A stretch of DNA of 64,000 nt, from NCBI GenBank assembly GCA_934474225.1, contig CAKSLU010000005.1, positions 21,686 to 85,685 of the forward strand. Direction: 5' to 3'. Below, in pieces: positions 48,631-58,574 of the stretch (the stretch's first letter is position 1; each line of letters starts with the position of its first letter). A model generated the notes under the pieces. It had not been told where the DNA came from, searched no databases, and worked only from the letters and a program-made list of their open reading frames with translations. The DNA comes from an uncultured Eubacteriales bacterium. Lineage in GTDB: Bacteria > Bacillota > Clostridia > Oscillospirales > CAG-272. The position numbers and the translations under genes were made by a program.

Positions 48631-50424
48631 TTACTTCTTTTTCTTTTGGATGAGCAGGACGCACAGCGCGCCGACGGCAAGAACGGCGACGACGATGCCG
48701 ACAATCAAGCCGACCGGTGCGCCGTCCGATTCTGCCGCCGGTGCGGCAGTCGTCGCCGACGTTTCGGCAGGCGCGGTGGTCGCATCCGTTTCTGCGCTGC
48801 CCGCGGGTTCTGTCGTGTCGGCAGGCGCGGGCGATTCGGAAGTTTCAACCGATGCCGCCGTCTCCTCGGTGCGCTCCGTGGTGCTCGCCTCGGTTGCGGC
48901 AGCCGATTCGGCGGGCGCAGTTGTCTCCGCGGGCGCGGTGGTCACCGCCGCCCCCGCCGTGGTGGCTGCGGGCATTTTGCCGCCCGCAAAAGCGGCAAGC
49001 GCAGCGCCGTCCTTGCCGACCTGCCAGACCGACGCAAAGTCAAATCCGGCATAGCTGTCCGCCTTGCCTGCATCGACAGCCGAAACGGCGGATGCCGCCA
49101 TCTCCACGCAGATGGGGTTGCTCTCGCCGACGGCGGCATCCGCACTGCCCGCGAGGTAGACCGCATTCGTCTCGCAGAAGATTTCGCCCTCAGCCTTGCC
49201 TGCGATGCCGCCCGCGAGGCTGTCCGCCGTGACCTTGCCGCTGCTGTACGAGGTCAGGATGTCAAAGCCGTACCAGCGGCCGACAAGCCCGCCTGCGCAC
49301 GCCGAGGATGCCACCGCGCCGCGGTTTTCGCAGTCCTTCACCGCCGAGCGCACATCCGCGCTGCAGCGGTTCTGCGAATAGCCGATGATGCCGCCCGCGT
49401 GGGACGGACCGCTGACCGCACCTGTATTGAGGCAGCCGACGATTTCGCTTGCCGTCACGGTCGCCTTGTCCGAGCGGTTGAGATATGCGGTGATGCCGCC
49501 CGCATGATGCGAGCTTTCGATTTTGCCGCTGTTTTTGCAGTCGAGGATACGCACGGCTGCGGTCGCGTCGGTGACCGCCTCGATGCGCCCTGCGATGCCG
49601 CCGACAAACGGGTTGTTGGAGCCTTTTGCACCGCTGTTTGCCGCATTCAGATCGCCCGCATTCTCGCAGGCTTCCAAGCGAATCTCGCCCGCCTCGGTGC
49701 GGACATAGCCCGCGATGCCGCCGAGACGGTTGCGGTCCTCCGAGGTGGAGGTGACGTCCGTGCGGTTGGCGCAGCCGCTCACCAAGACGGCAGGCGATGC
49801 GGACGACGCGGTCTGGATTCTGCCGACGAGGCCGCCCGCGTTGCCGAGCGTGGAGGTGATTGCCGCATCGCTCGTGCAGTTCTTCAGCGTGACGGTGCGC
49901 GCATCGTAGTTGTAAACAACGCCGCAAAGCCCGCCGACATTGCCGGGGCCTTTGACCGCGGCGCGCGCCGTGCAGTCCACAAGCGTCGTGCCCGAGAGGG
50001 CGACGCCGCAGACGGCGCCCGTGCCGGGGTATTTGTCGTCGATTTTGGTCTCGGCGTCGGTCGCGGCAAAGGAGTTTGCCACGCTGCCGTCCACCGTGAG
50101 GCTGCGAACTGTCGCGCCCTCGCAGACGCCGAACAGACCCGCCGTGCCGTCCGCCTTAATGTCCACTTTCACGGTATGCCCCGCGCCGTCAAAGCTGCCG
50201 GTGAAGGGCGTCTCGTATGTACCGATGGGGGACTGCGCTTGTCCTGTGAGGTCAATGTCCGCGCCGAGCTTGTAGCTGCCGCTCCACGCGGATGCGTCAT
50301 GCATCAGCGCCGAGAGCGACGCCGCGTCCGAAATCACCGTTTCGCCCGCCGCCGCTGCCGCGAGGGCAAGCAGCAGAGCAAGGGTGAGGACGGTCAGCAT
50401 GCGAATGCCGGTTTTCATGTTCAT
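48631..50424 (-). CDS. Cell-surface GLUG-repeat protein with C-terminal membrane anchor
   Basis: 597 aa. Signal peptide at residues 5-26; residues 30-440 hold many GLUG-type repeats (GGLVGRIQT, GGIAGYVRT, GGITAYLNR, GGIIGYSQN), forming a beta-helix; then a 100-residue Thr/Ala/Pro/Glu-rich wall-spanning stretch; then one helix (GLIVGIVVAVLAVGALCVLL) and a Lys tail, leaving the repeat domain outside. Close paralog of the next gene upstream (DLTGQAQSPIGTYETPFTGS in both). The GLUG family is associated with adhesion or glycan surfaces. RBS AGGAG. Confidence 0.88.
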   Translation of the reverse strand: MNMKTGIRMLTVLTLALLLALAAAAAGETVISDAASLSALMHDASAWSGSYKLGADIDLTGQAQSPIGTYETPFTGSFDGAGHTVKVDIKADGTAGLFGVCEGATVRSLTVDGSVANSFAATDAETKIDDKYPGTGAVCGVALSGTTLVDCTARAAVKGPGNVGGLCGVVYNYDARTVTLKNCTSDAAITSTLGNAGGLVGRIQTASSASPAVLVSGCANRTDVTSTSEDRNRLGGIAGYVRTEAGEIRLEACENAGDLNAANSGAKGSNNPFVGGIAGRIEAVTDATAAVRILDCKNSGKIESSHHAGGITAYLNRSDKATVTASEIVGCLNTGAVSGPSHAGGIIGYSQNRCSADVRSAVKDCENRGAVASSACAGGLVGRWYGFDILTSYSSGKVTADSLAGGIAGKAEGEIFCETNAVYLAGSADAAVGESNPICVEMAASAVSAVDAGKADSYAGFDFASVWQVGKDGAALAAFAGGKMPAATTAGAAVTTAPAETTAPAESAAATEASTTERTEETAASVETSESPAPADTTEPAGSAETDATTAPAETSATTAAPAAESDGAPVGLIVGIVVAVLAVGALCVLLIQKKKK

Positions 50425-50458
50425 GATAGAATCTCCTTTTCAGGTCGAATTTCTTCGT

Positions 50459-52450
50459 TTAACCGATGCGTTTGGCGGCGGCACAGATGCGCGTGAAAAT
50501 TACGCATGCCTCCGCGCGGATGATGCTGTCGCCGGGGCGGTAATTGCCGCTGCCCGCGTCGCCGCCGACGATGCCTGCGGCATAGAGCTTTTTCACCGCC
50601 CCATAGCAGCCGAGCGACTTTGCGACATCCGGCGGCATGCCATCTCTGCGTGCCGCGTAGGCGTCGGCAGGCAGCACGGCGGCAAACACCTCGGCCATTT
50701 CGCCGCGCGTGATGTTTGCATCATAGGACGCAAACTGCCCGCGCGCGATGATGCCGTAACGGATGCAGTATTCGACGTACGGCACATACCACGCCTGCCC
50801 CGCATATGCCTGCGGCACGCTCGTGCCGAAATACGCCGTGTGGATGTTGGCGGCGGCGGTCAGCGCCTGCGCAACCGTGAAGCTGCCGCGCGGCGAGAAT
50901 GCCGCGGCGCTTGTGCCGTTTGCCAGCCCGTAGGCGTAGGCAAGCCCGACATAGTCATAGAACCATTCACTCGGCTTGACGTCCGCAAAATTGTCCGCGT
51001 ACGCGCGCGTCTTGGCAAAGCGCGCCGCGTTTTGCCGCAGCGCGGGCGCGGATGCACCCATCTGCCAGATAGTTTCAAAGTCGAAGCCCGCAAAGGACGC
51101 GGGGTTTGCGAGACTATCGGCGGCGACCGCCGCCGTGTCGGTCGGCGTGCCGTGCTTGTCGCCCGCACCGACTGCCGATGCCGCGATGCCGTCCGCATAG
51201 CGCACATGCGAAATGGTGCATGCCGTGCCCTCGGTCTTGGCAATCAGCGCGCCTGCGGTAGGTGCGGTCACACTGCCGAGCGAGATGCAATCTGCAAGGT
51301 CAAAGCCGTAGCCGCGCCCGAGAAGGCCGCCTGCGGATTCGCCCGCCGCCACTGCGCCCGCGTTTAAGCAGTTTGTCACCGCCGTGCGGGGGGATGCCGC
51401 CGCCTTGCTCTCGGTGTAGCCGACGATGCCGCCCGCCCACTGGCCGCCGCTGACGCTGCCGCGGTTTTCGCAGGCGTAAAGCGCGGTTGCCGTATCGGTG
51501 CACGCCGCCGCGCGGTTGATGTAGGCGGCGATGCCGCCCGCATATTTGCTGCTCTCCACCGCGCCGCTGTTTTTGCAGTTGACCAGCCGCAGCGCCGCCG
51601 AGGCGTCGCCCGTCAGCTCCGCGCGCCCGAGAATGCCGCCCGCAAAGGGGTAGTCGGCAAGCACCGCGCCGCTGTTTTTGGCGGTGATGCTGCCGGTGTT
51701 TTCACAGTTTTCAAAGAGGACAAGCCCTGCCTCGGCGCGGATGTAACCCGCGATGCCGCCGAGGCGGTTGCGGTCCTCCGCTTGCAGGGTCAGATTTGCC
51801 GCGTTTGCCGCGCCCGAAACCACCACGGCGGGGAATGCCACCGATGCCGTGTAGATTCTGCCGATAAGCCCGCCCGCGTTGCCGCGCAGCGATTCGACCG
51901 CCGCCTCGCTGCGGCAGCCGTCGATGCGCACGGTTGCAAGCCCGAAGTTGTAGACCACGCCGAGGAGCCCGCCCGTGTTGCCGTAGCCCTTGACCGTCGC
52001 GCGGCTCGTGCAGTTTTCCACCGTCGTGCCCGAAAGCGCGACACCGACGAGACCGCCCGTGCCGGGGTAGCGCCCCTCCACGCGGGTCTCAGCGGTCTCT
52101 GCCGCAAAGGTGTTCTCCACGCTGCCGACGACCGTGAGGTTCCGCACCACCGCGCCCTCGGTGACGCCGAACAGCCCGGCCGCCTCTCCGGCGGCGATAT
52201 GCAGCCCCGAGACCGTGTGCCCCGCGCCGTCAAAGCTGCCGGTGAAGGGCGTCTCGTAATTGCCGATGGGGGACTGTGTTTTGCCTGCAAGGTCGATGTC
52301 CGCCGTGAGCGTCCAGTCGCCGCTCCAGGCGGCAGGGTCGTTCATCAAAGCGACGAGCGCGTCCGCGCTGCCGATGTCCTTTGCCGCCGCAGGCAGCAGA
52401 AGGCAGAGGCAGAGTACAAGCAAAAGGAGCGCATAGCCGTATTTTCTCAT
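50459..52450 (-). CDS. S-layer-anchored GLUG-repeat protein
   Basis: 663 aa. Signal peptide, GLUG-type beta-helix (residues 25-440, GGLVGVALSG, GGLIGRIYT, GGIAGYIRA), then three SLH domains near residues 480-660 (YADNFADVKPSEWFYDYVGL, FSPRGSFTVAQALTAA, YRPGDSIIRAEACVIF) that bind cell-wall polymer. Compared with its paralog at 48631-50424 it swaps the membrane anchor for SLH modules. RBS GGAGG. Lies 15 bases after the GH43 gene. Confidence 0.9.
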   Translation of the reverse strand: MRKYGYALLLLVLCLCLLLPAAAKDIGSADALVALMNDPAAWSGDWTLTADIDLAGKTQSPIGNYETPFTGSFDGAGHTVSGLHIAAGEAAGLFGVTEGAVVRNLTVVGSVENTFAAETAETRVEGRYPGTGGLVGVALSGTTVENCTSRATVKGYGNTGGLLGVVYNFGLATVRIDGCRSEAAVESLRGNAGGLIGRIYTASVAFPAVVVSGAANAANLTLQAEDRNRLGGIAGYIRAEAGLVLFENCENTGSITAKNSGAVLADYPFAGGILGRAELTGDASAALRLVNCKNSGAVESSKYAGGIAAYINRAAACTDTATALYACENRGSVSGGQWAGGIVGYTESKAAASPRTAVTNCLNAGAVAAGESAGGLLGRGYGFDLADCISLGSVTAPTAGALIAKTEGTACTISHVRYADGIAASAVGAGDKHGTPTDTAAVAADSLANPASFAGFDFETIWQMGASAPALRQNAARFAKTRAYADNFADVKPSEWFYDYVGLAYAYGLANGTSAAAFSPRGSFTVAQALTAAANIHTAYFGTSVPQAYAGQAWYVPYVEYCIRYGIIARGQFASYDANITRGEMAEVFAAVLPADAYAARRDGMPPDVAKSLGCYGAVKKLYAAGIVGGDAGSGNYRPGDSIIRAEACVIFTRICAAAKRIG

Positions 52451-52465
52451 GTGTTTCCTCCGTTC

Positions 52466-55400
52466 TCACTTCGCATTGACGCGGTCAAAGCCCGAAATCT
52501 TGGCGCGCAGCGGGGTCTTGTTGATGTTTGTCGTATAGACCGTGTCCAGCGGTGCGGGATGCCCCGAGCGGTTGCCGATGGCAACGCCGTCCGCGCTGAC
52601 ATAGTACGGCTCGATAAAGGAATTGCGCTTCGACGAGGTATCCTTGCCGAGATAAGCATGATAGCATGCCCAATTTGTGCCGTCCGCGTCGGTCATATAG
52701 GAGGCGTGACCGCAGCCGTTTATCGTATCGGAGCGCGAGAAGACCGGATCGGGATTCTTCACCCAGTTCTTTGCGTCCAGCGGGTCACCGCCCGTGAATT
52801 TTAAGTATCCGAGCTGATAATAGACCGTCCAATAGCCGCTGCCGGTGTACATGAGGTAGACTTCCCCATTCTCGCCGTAAACCGCCGCCGCGCCCTCGAC
52901 CACCTTGGGATACCAGCTGCCGGGGTTTGTCGTGCTCTCGCCGTAGCCGCCCATCTCCCATTTATATTCCGGCACGCAGATGATGGTCGGGTCGCCGACC
53001 GCCGTCCACGGGTTTTCAAACCGGATGATGTTGATGGTCTGGTGGAAGTCCGCCGTGCCGCGCCCCTCCTCGCTGACATAGGTGAGGTAAGGCTTTCCAT
53101 CGATGCGGATGACCGAGGTGCCGCCGCAGAGCATGTCGCGGTTGATCTCGGGATGGCTCGGGAAATTCAGGCGGCGCGGCTTGTTCACCTCGCCGGTCAC
53201 CGGGTCGCCCCAGCGGCCGAGCAGGTTGTCGCCGTCGAGGCACTTGACCACATGCTGGCGCTGGTTTGCCGTTGTGCCGTCGTCATAGGCGATGAACATG
53301 TACCAGCCCGCATTCGCCTCGCCCACATCCGCCGCCGAGAAATAGTGGATCTCGGGCGACCAGAAGTTCTTGCCCTCGGTAGACTCGAGGATGGTGTAGG
53401 GCGCTGCGGTCTTGATGTCCGCGATGTTGGCAACCTTCATCAGATTGATGGAGGTCGCGCCCGTGCAGGTGTAATAATAGAAGCCGTTGTAATAGAAGAT
53501 GTAGGGGTCGGCGTTGTTCTGCCGCAGGTAGTTTGTAAACGTCACCGTGCCGCTCTCCTTGCGGTCGAGGTCAACGCGCTCCGCCACGTTCAGCGTGCTC
53601 GTCATGTCGCCGCCGAAGGCTTGCGCACCTCTAAGGTCGGTCAGGTGCCCGAACGAGCCGCCCGCAACGTTCAGCGTGAAATTGCCGTGCAGCGTGGTGC
53701 CCAGTCCCTTGGCGGGGGCAACCGCGCCGTGGATGACGCCGCCGTTTATCGTGACGGTCACATCATAGTTCAGCCGATAGCCTGCGCCGTCCTCCTCGTA
53801 GAGTCCGAAGATGCCGCGGCGCACTTCACCGCCGTTTACCGTGATGTGCACACTGCCGCTCGTGCTGCCGCGCGAACCGCCCGCCACATAGCCGTGCACG
53901 GTGCCGCCGTTGATTGTCAGCGTGGACCGGATGCCGCGCGCCACGGGGCGCGTGGTGTTGTAGCCTGCACGGATGTTGAACCAGTTGCCGCTGTTTATCG
54001 TGAGGCTGGTTGTATACGAGGTAAAGAGCAGGTTGTGCCCGCCGACCAGCGAAATATAGCCCGCGTTGCCGTCCGTGAGCGTGGTGTCCACATCGTCGCC
54101 CACCGTGAGCGGATAGCCCTTGGCGTAGATGGTGGAAGTGCCGCCCGCCTCAAACGCCAGCGATTCCATGCGGGTCTCGCCGCCGAGCGTCAGCGTGCCG
54201 TCCATGACGATGCACGCCCCGCGCGTGCGGTAATCCGCGGTGCGGTCCTTGGCGGTCAGCGTCAGTTTACCTGTCTGCGTCCGGACGGTATAAGCGCTGC
54301 CCGGCGTGTACCGCCCGCAGACCACCACCGTGCCGTCGCCGCCGAGCAGCGCAATGGCATGGTTGAGGTCGCCGACGGGCGAAGAAGCGCTTCTGCCGTC
54401 ACCCTTGCCGCCGTCGGCAAGATAGATGACATTCGCCGTCTCGCTGTGTGCAAATTTTCCTGCCACAGCTAAGGTCAGCGTCTTGTCCGCGCCTGCCTCG
54501 GTGAGCAGCGTGCCCTTTTGCAGGTAGGATGCAACCGTGAGCGCGCCGACCTTGGCAGCGCCGAGTTCCAGCGTCACTTCCGCGCGCTGCGCGGCAAGCG
54601 AGACCGTGCCGACGCTGCCGCCGCGCAGGGCGATGCCGAGCGCGTCCGCCGCGCAGTTCTCCGCCGCGGCAAGGCGCGTGACGCTGCCGCCCGTGACGGA
54701 CACCGTGACGGACTTTGCCGCCGTCTGCCCGGCACAGTTCAGCGTGCCGATGCTGCCGCCCGCAAGGTGCAGCGTATAGTCGCCGCTCTCTGTGCCGACC
54801 GTGACCGTGTCGTAGCTGCCGGCATGCACATTGATTTCCGCGTGCGCACCCGCGCCCGCAAGCTGCACGCTGCCGCCCGCGACAGTCACGCCCTCGCCCA
54901 TCGTCAGCGTGCCGTCGCACACCGTCAGGCGCAAGCTGCCGCTCTGCCGCAGCGCAATATTTTCAAAGGTGAGGTCGCCCGCAAAGCGGAGCGCCGCATT
55001 CGTGCCGAAATTCAGCTCGCCGCCGTCCGCGCCCGTCACGGTGACTGCACCGCCGAGGCTGCCGACATCCGCCGCAAGGTCGGCATAGCACTTGCCGCGC
55101 ACGAGGATCTTGCCGCCGACCTCCCGCAAAAGCTCCACCGCGCGGGAGAGCGAGGTGGGGTCATCCTCGCGCAGACCGCTGCCGAACGCCGCCGGTGCGA
55201 CATAGACCGTCGCAAGGTTCTCCACGCTGTCAAAATCCTTGGCAAAGGCTTCGCGCTGCGCCGCCGTGTAGAGCAGCGTGTTCAGCGCAAGCGTATTTTT
55301 TGCGCCCGCCGATGCGTGCAGCTTGCGCACCGCATCCGCCGCGTAGCTCACCGCAAGGCTGCCGACGTTGCCGCCCGTGAGCGTGACGGCGGCGTTGCCG

Positions 55401-56230
55401 ACGACGTTGTTTACCGTGATGCTGCCGACCGTGCCGCCCGACACCGTCACCTTGGCGTCGCCGTTTAAGCGGCGCGTACCGTCGCCGCCTGCCGACAGTG
55501 TGGCAATGCTGCCGCCTGTGACGGTGAGGACGGCGCTGCCCGCATAGTGGTTATAGAGCGAACCGCCGTAAATGTCGCGCACCGAGCCGCCCTCCACCGT
55601 GACATACGCCGTGCCGGTGTAGGTCATGGTGCCTGCGCCCTTTGTGCGGGTGAAACCGCAGAGTTTGTAGAACGCGCCGCTTCTTATCGTGATGTGCGCG
55701 TCGAGATTTGCGGCAAGGTCGGCGCGCTCCGGCGTCTGATAGCCGCCCACAACAAATGCATATTTTTCGCCGTTCTCCACCGAAAGCCCGGTATCAAAAG
55801 TAAGCCTGTGGAACTGCGCCGTGAACATCACGAAGTTTTCAAGCGTGATGCCGAGGTCGCGGAAGGTCGTCGCGCCCGACAGGCGGTAATGCGTCTCACC
55901 CGCGACATCGAAGATAAGCTTCGCGCCGGTCGCCTTCCCGCCGTCCATCGCCGTGATAACCACCTCGCCGTCATGCTGCGGCTCGGTATAATGCGCGCGA
56001 ATCGTATAATCCGACAGCAGCACGATTTTGCCGCCGTCCCGTACTGCGGCAAACGCCGCATCCAGCGTGGCAAGCGGCGCCGAGGCGCTTGTGCCGTCCG
56101 CGCGGTCGCTGCCGTGCGCCGCATCGAGGTAAACTGTCTTTTCCGCCGCTGCCGAGACCGTCCATGCCGCAAAAAGCAAAAACAGGGCGGCAAAGCAGAC
56201 CGCAAAACGGCGTTTTGTCCTTTTCATCAT
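52466..56230 (-). CDS. Large secreted protein: glycine-rich beta-helix repeats fused to a GH43 glycosidase domain
   Basis: 1254 aa from MMKRTKRR (ATG 56230 or 56227); longer frames lack RBS and signal. Signal peptide to about residue 28. Residues 30-900 consist of beta-helix turns with repeated T-V-T-G-G-S-V and TINGGTVHG-like units. Residues about 920-1254 are a five-bladed GH43 domain (NNADPYIFYYNGFYYYTCTG with catalytic Asp, FWSPEIHYF, EGAAAVYGENGEVYLMYTG with acid/base Glu region), acting on arabinan, xylan or similar. No SLH of its own; the anchored GLUG proteins downstream may hold the complex. First gene of the operon. Confidence 0.85.
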   Translation of the reverse strand: MMKRTKRRFAVCFAALFLLFAAWTVSAAAEKTVYLDAAHGSDRADGTSASAPLATLDAAFAAVRDGGKIVLLSDYTIRAHYTEPQHDGEVVITAMDGGKATGAKLIFDVAGETHYRLSGATTFRDLGITLENFVMFTAQFHRLTFDTGLSVENGEKYAFVVGGYQTPERADLAANLDAHITIRSGAFYKLCGFTRTKGAGTMTYTGTAYVTVEGGSVRDIYGGSLYNHYAGSAVLTVTGGSIATLSAGGDGTRRLNGDAKVTVSGGTVGSITVNNVVGNAAVTLTGGNVGSLAVSYAADAVRKLHASAGAKNTLALNTLLYTAAQREAFAKDFDSVENLATVYVAPAAFGSGLREDDPTSLSRAVELLREVGGKILVRGKCYADLAADVGSLGGAVTVTGADGGELNFGTNAALRFAGDLTFENIALRQSGSLRLTVCDGTLTMGEGVTVAGGSVQLAGAGAHAEINVHAGSYDTVTVGTESGDYTLHLAGGSIGTLNCAGQTAAKSVTVSVTGGSVTRLAAAENCAADALGIALRGGSVGTVSLAAQRAEVTLELGAAKVGALTVASYLQKGTLLTEAGADKTLTLAVAGKFAHSETANVIYLADGGKGDGRSASSPVGDLNHAIALLGGDGTVVVCGRYTPGSAYTVRTQTGKLTLTAKDRTADYRTRGACIVMDGTLTLGGETRMESLAFEAGGTSTIYAKGYPLTVGDDVDTTLTDGNAGYISLVGGHNLLFTSYTTSLTINSGNWFNIRAGYNTTRPVARGIRSTLTINGGTVHGYVAGGSRGSTSGSVHITVNGGEVRRGIFGLYEEDGAGYRLNYDVTVTINGGVIHGAVAPAKGLGTTLHGNFTLNVAGGSFGHLTDLRGAQAFGGDMTSTLNVAERVDLDRKESGTVTFTNYLRQNNADPYIFYYNGFYYYTCTGATSINLMKVANIADIKTAAPYTILESTEGKNFWSPEIHYFSAADVGEANAGWYMFIAYDDGTTANQRQHVVKCLDGDNLLGRWGDPVTGEVNKPRRLNFPSHPEINRDMLCGGTSVIRIDGKPYLTYVSEEGRGTADFHQTINIIRFENPWTAVGDPTIICVPEYKWEMGGYGESTTNPGSWYPKVVEGAAAVYGENGEVYLMYTGSGYWTVYYQLGYLKFTGGDPLDAKNWVKNPDPVFSRSDTINGCGHASYMTDADGTNWACYHAYLGKDTSSKRNSFIEPYYVSADGVAIGNRSGHPAPLDTVYTTNINKTPLRAKISGFDRVNAK

Positions 56231-56324
56231 GCGTGTATACCATCCTTTCGGGTGAAAACAGGTCGCCTGCGCGGACGCATGCGCCGAATAAGGGCAAATG
56301 TCCGGGCGATTTTTGCTCAGTTTC

Positions 56325-56354
56325 AGTATAACAAATCCGGCGCGCGCCTTGCAA
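56325..56354 (-). promoter_or_regulatory. Promoter of the GH43/GLUG operon
   Basis: TTGCAA (56349-56354), TATACT (56325-56330), spacer 18 bp; leader of about 90 bases. Confidence 0.55.
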
Positions 56355-56399
56355 TGATAATTCCGATTCACTTTTGCCTAAAACGATACTGTTTCGGCA

Positions 56400-56431
56400 A
56401 AGAAAGAACCCCGCCCGTTATGCGGGCGGGG
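56400..56431 (-). terminator. Hairpin terminator after the dehydroquinase-like gene
   Basis: CCCCGCCCG / CGGGCGGGG with a 5-base loop; followed on the minus strand by TTCTTTCTTT rather than a pure T run. Confidence 0.6.
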
Positions 56432-56480
56432 CTGCCGTCTGTACGGCTCAAAAAAGAGAAAAGAGAGAGAATGGGCAAAA

Positions 56481-57275
56481 TCAGAGGTCTGTGTGGTCAA
56501 GCGGGCGCGGCACGGTGAGGTCGAGGTTTTCGACCACGTTGTGCATCGCGCGCAGGAGCGGCTGTTCCCGCGAAGAAAAAGTATCGTAGCTCTCGACGCA
56601 CAGCCAGCAGCAGACGCCGAGGTAGGGTCCGATGGCGCGGTGCAGGCGGCAGTAGCGCCCGCCGGAGAGGAACAGGAACGGCACCTTCAGCTCGCGCTTC
56701 AGCGTGCGGATGGTGGCGAGGTTCTGCATCAGCTCTTCCTCGCTGTCCGACCAGGTGACAAACTTGACGACATCCGCGCCGCGGCTCTGCTGTTCGAGCG
56801 CAACTTCCAGCACCTCCTCCTCGGGGAGGAACTTAAAGATGTGCGAGGACATCAGCACCTGACCGCCCATCTCGTGAACTTCGTCGATGAACTTCTTCTG
56901 CTTGTCGATTGCCGCGGGATTCTTCGTCAGCTCGCCGGGCGTTGGGTCAAAGGTGTCGCCCGTGATGTCGAGCAGTGACGCGCCGCAGCGAAATGCCAAT
57001 TTCAACTCGTCGAGGCGCTCATCCTCGGTCATCTCGTGATTGTGCCCGCCGCGATAATTGGTGATGTAGAGCGGACGATCGCCGAGATGCGAGAACATCT
57101 TCGTCAGCATCTCCTCGGTGCGGAACTCCGGCTTCAGCCGCTCCATCTGAAAGCCGAACGCATCCGCGCCGTCATAGATGGCGTTGTGAACATTGGTGAC
57201 AAACTGCGTCGGCGTCTCGACGATAATCATATCGACGAGCGGCGGACGCTTGAAATCCTTAAAACTCGGTCTCAT
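56481..57275 (-). CDS. Type I 3-dehydroquinate dehydratase-like aldolase-fold protein
   Basis: 264 aa from ATG 57275, GGAGG 7 bases upstream. TIM-barrel pattern of AroD: GADAFGFQMERL, PLYITNYRG, DLTGDTFDP-like strand, GGQVLMSSHIF (with the His pair), GADVVKFVTWSDSEEE (with the Schiff-base Lys), and a phosphate-free end LFLSGGRYCRLHRAIGPYLG. In the shikimate enzyme these catalyse dehydration of dehydroquinate; the divergent N-terminus and unusual C-terminal 60 residues leave the substrate open. Divergent from an AraC regulator. Confidence 0.65.
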   Translation of the reverse strand: MRPSFKDFKRPPLVDMIIVETPTQFVTNVHNAIYDGADAFGFQMERLKPEFRTEEMLTKMFSHLGDRPLYITNYRGGHNHEMTEDERLDELKLAFRCGASLLDITGDTFDPTPGELTKNPAAIDKQKKFIDEVHEMGGQVLMSSHIFKFLPEEEVLEVALEQQSRGADVVKFVTWSDSEEELMQNLATIRTLKRELKVPFLFLSGGRYCRLHRAIGPYLGVCCWLCVESYDTFSSREQPLLRAMHNVVENLDLTVPRPLDHTDL

Positions 57276-57441
57276 TCCGATGCCTCCGTGTGTGCAAAGT
57301 GCGTATTTTCCGCTGTGCGGCACCGGGGCAAACGCCCCCCGGTACTTGCAGTGTAGCATTCCGCGCCGCCCCCTGGCAATGGGAAAAGCGACACTGTTTT
57401 GCAAAACATGATACTTTTTCGGTCGTATCCGTCCGCATGCC

Positions 57442-57470
57442 TTGCGCCGCTTTGTCAAAAATGATATAAA
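57442..57470 (+). promoter_or_regulatory. Promoter of the AraC regulator
   Basis: TTGCGC (57442-57447) and TATAAA (57465-57470), spacer 17 bp; AAAGGAGG then precedes ATG 57508. Confidence 0.5.
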
Positions 57471-57507
57471 GGATACAAGAGATTTCACAAACGCAAAGGA
57501 GGATGGG

Positions 57508-58299
57508 ATGAACACGATAGCAAATCTCGTCGTGACGGCGTTCGGCAGCGTGGTCACAGTCACAAACCCGCGCTTTGAGAACCGGCAAATCACAAATCGC
57601 CGCGCGCATGCGCTCTGCTTTGCCAAAAGCGGCAGAATGGTCTACTACCACGGCGGGCACGAATATGTCTCGGACGCCGAGCATGCGCTGATTCTGCCGA
57701 TGGGGGCGACCTACACCTCCGCCTGCACGGAGGCGGGGGAATTCCCGCTCATCAATTTTTACACCACCGATACCTTTGCACCGGACGACTTTATCAGCCT
57801 CGCCATCGCCGGAACCGACGCCTACATGGCGGAATTTCAGAAGATGGAGAAAGTGCGCCTCATCAAGCCGCAAAACGAATTTCTCAGCAACATGAAGACC
57901 TTCTACGGCATCCTCAATCGCCTGTACAAGGAGGAACTGCACGCCGCCGAGGGCAAGAGCTTTGATGTGCTGCGTCCCGCCGTGCACTACCTCGAGGATC
58001 ACTTCACCGACGCGGACCTGACTAACCGCATGCTTGCCGAAAAGGCGCTCATCAGCGAGGTCTATTTCCGTCGGATGTTCCGCGAGAAGTACGACACCTC
58101 GCCGAAGCAGTACATTCAGAATCTGCGCATCAAAAAGGCGGAGAGCCTACTCCACAGCGAGTACCTCTCCATCACCGCCATCGCCGAGCAGACCGGCTTT
58201 TCCAGCGTGTATCACTTCTCGCGCTCGTTCAAGAAGGCGACCGGCTACACACCGACCGCCTATGCCAAGTTGTTCGGCGGCAGCACCGACCCCACATGA
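57508..58299 (+). CDS. AraC-family transcriptional regulator with cupin-like sensor domain
   Basis: 263 aa from ATG 57508. N-terminal cupin-type pocket (FAKSGRMVYYHGGHEYVSD, LILPMGATYTSACTEAGEF) and C-terminal double HTH (YLEDHFTDADLTNRMLAEKA, YFRRMFREKYDTSPKQYI, IAEQTGFSSVYHFSRSFKKA). Typical of regulators of sugar or aromatic-compound use in Clostridia. Shares a control region with the divergent dehydroquinase-like gene, its likely target. Confidence 0.92.
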   Translation: MNTIANLVVTAFGSVVTVTNPRFENRQITNRRAHALCFAKSGRMVYYHGGHEYVSDAEHALILPMGATYTSACTEAGEFPLINFYTTDTFAPDDFISLAIAGTDAYMAEFQKMEKVRLIKPQNEFLSNMKTFYGILNRLYKEELHAAEGKSFDVLRPAVHYLEDHFTDADLTNRMLAEKALISEVYFRRMFREKYDTSPKQYIQNLRIKKAESLLHSEYLSITAIAEQTGFSSVYHFSRSFKKATGYTPTAYAKLFGGSTDPT

Positions 58300-58346
58300 G
58301 GACGGCTGCCGGGGCTGCCGCACGATGTGTCCGCGAATTTTCAGGA

Positions 58347-58463
58347 CGGCGGGAGCAAGCCCCCGCTCTACGGTGCACACACCATCCGCTATCCTGTAGG
58401 GGCGACCATTGGTCGCCCGTTTTTGCTCTGTGCATGCGGGCGACCGATGGTCGCCCCTACGGG
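58347..58463. repeat. Composite repeat: module C followed by inverted-repeat family D
   Basis: GCGGGAGCAAGCCCCCGC (module C) near 58349, then CTGTAGGGGCGACCATTGG and its complement (58395-58461) with a loop GTTTTTGCTCTGTGCATG-like. Same family D as at 18374. Confidence 0.85.
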
Positions 58464-58523
58464 TTTGTAAGCAAGGGCAGCTTTGTGCGCATACACCCGC
58501 ATCTATCGCTGTTCCGCTTTCGC

Positions 58524-58560
58524 AAAAATCCCCGCACGGAAAACCGTGCGGGGATTTTTT
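58524..58560. terminator. Terminator of the LRR-dockerin gene
   Basis: AAAAATCCCCGCACGG, loop AAAA, CCGTGCGGGGATTTTTT; perfect 16-bp stem. Confidence 0.9.
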
Positions 58561-58574
58561 ATACTTGCATGCGC

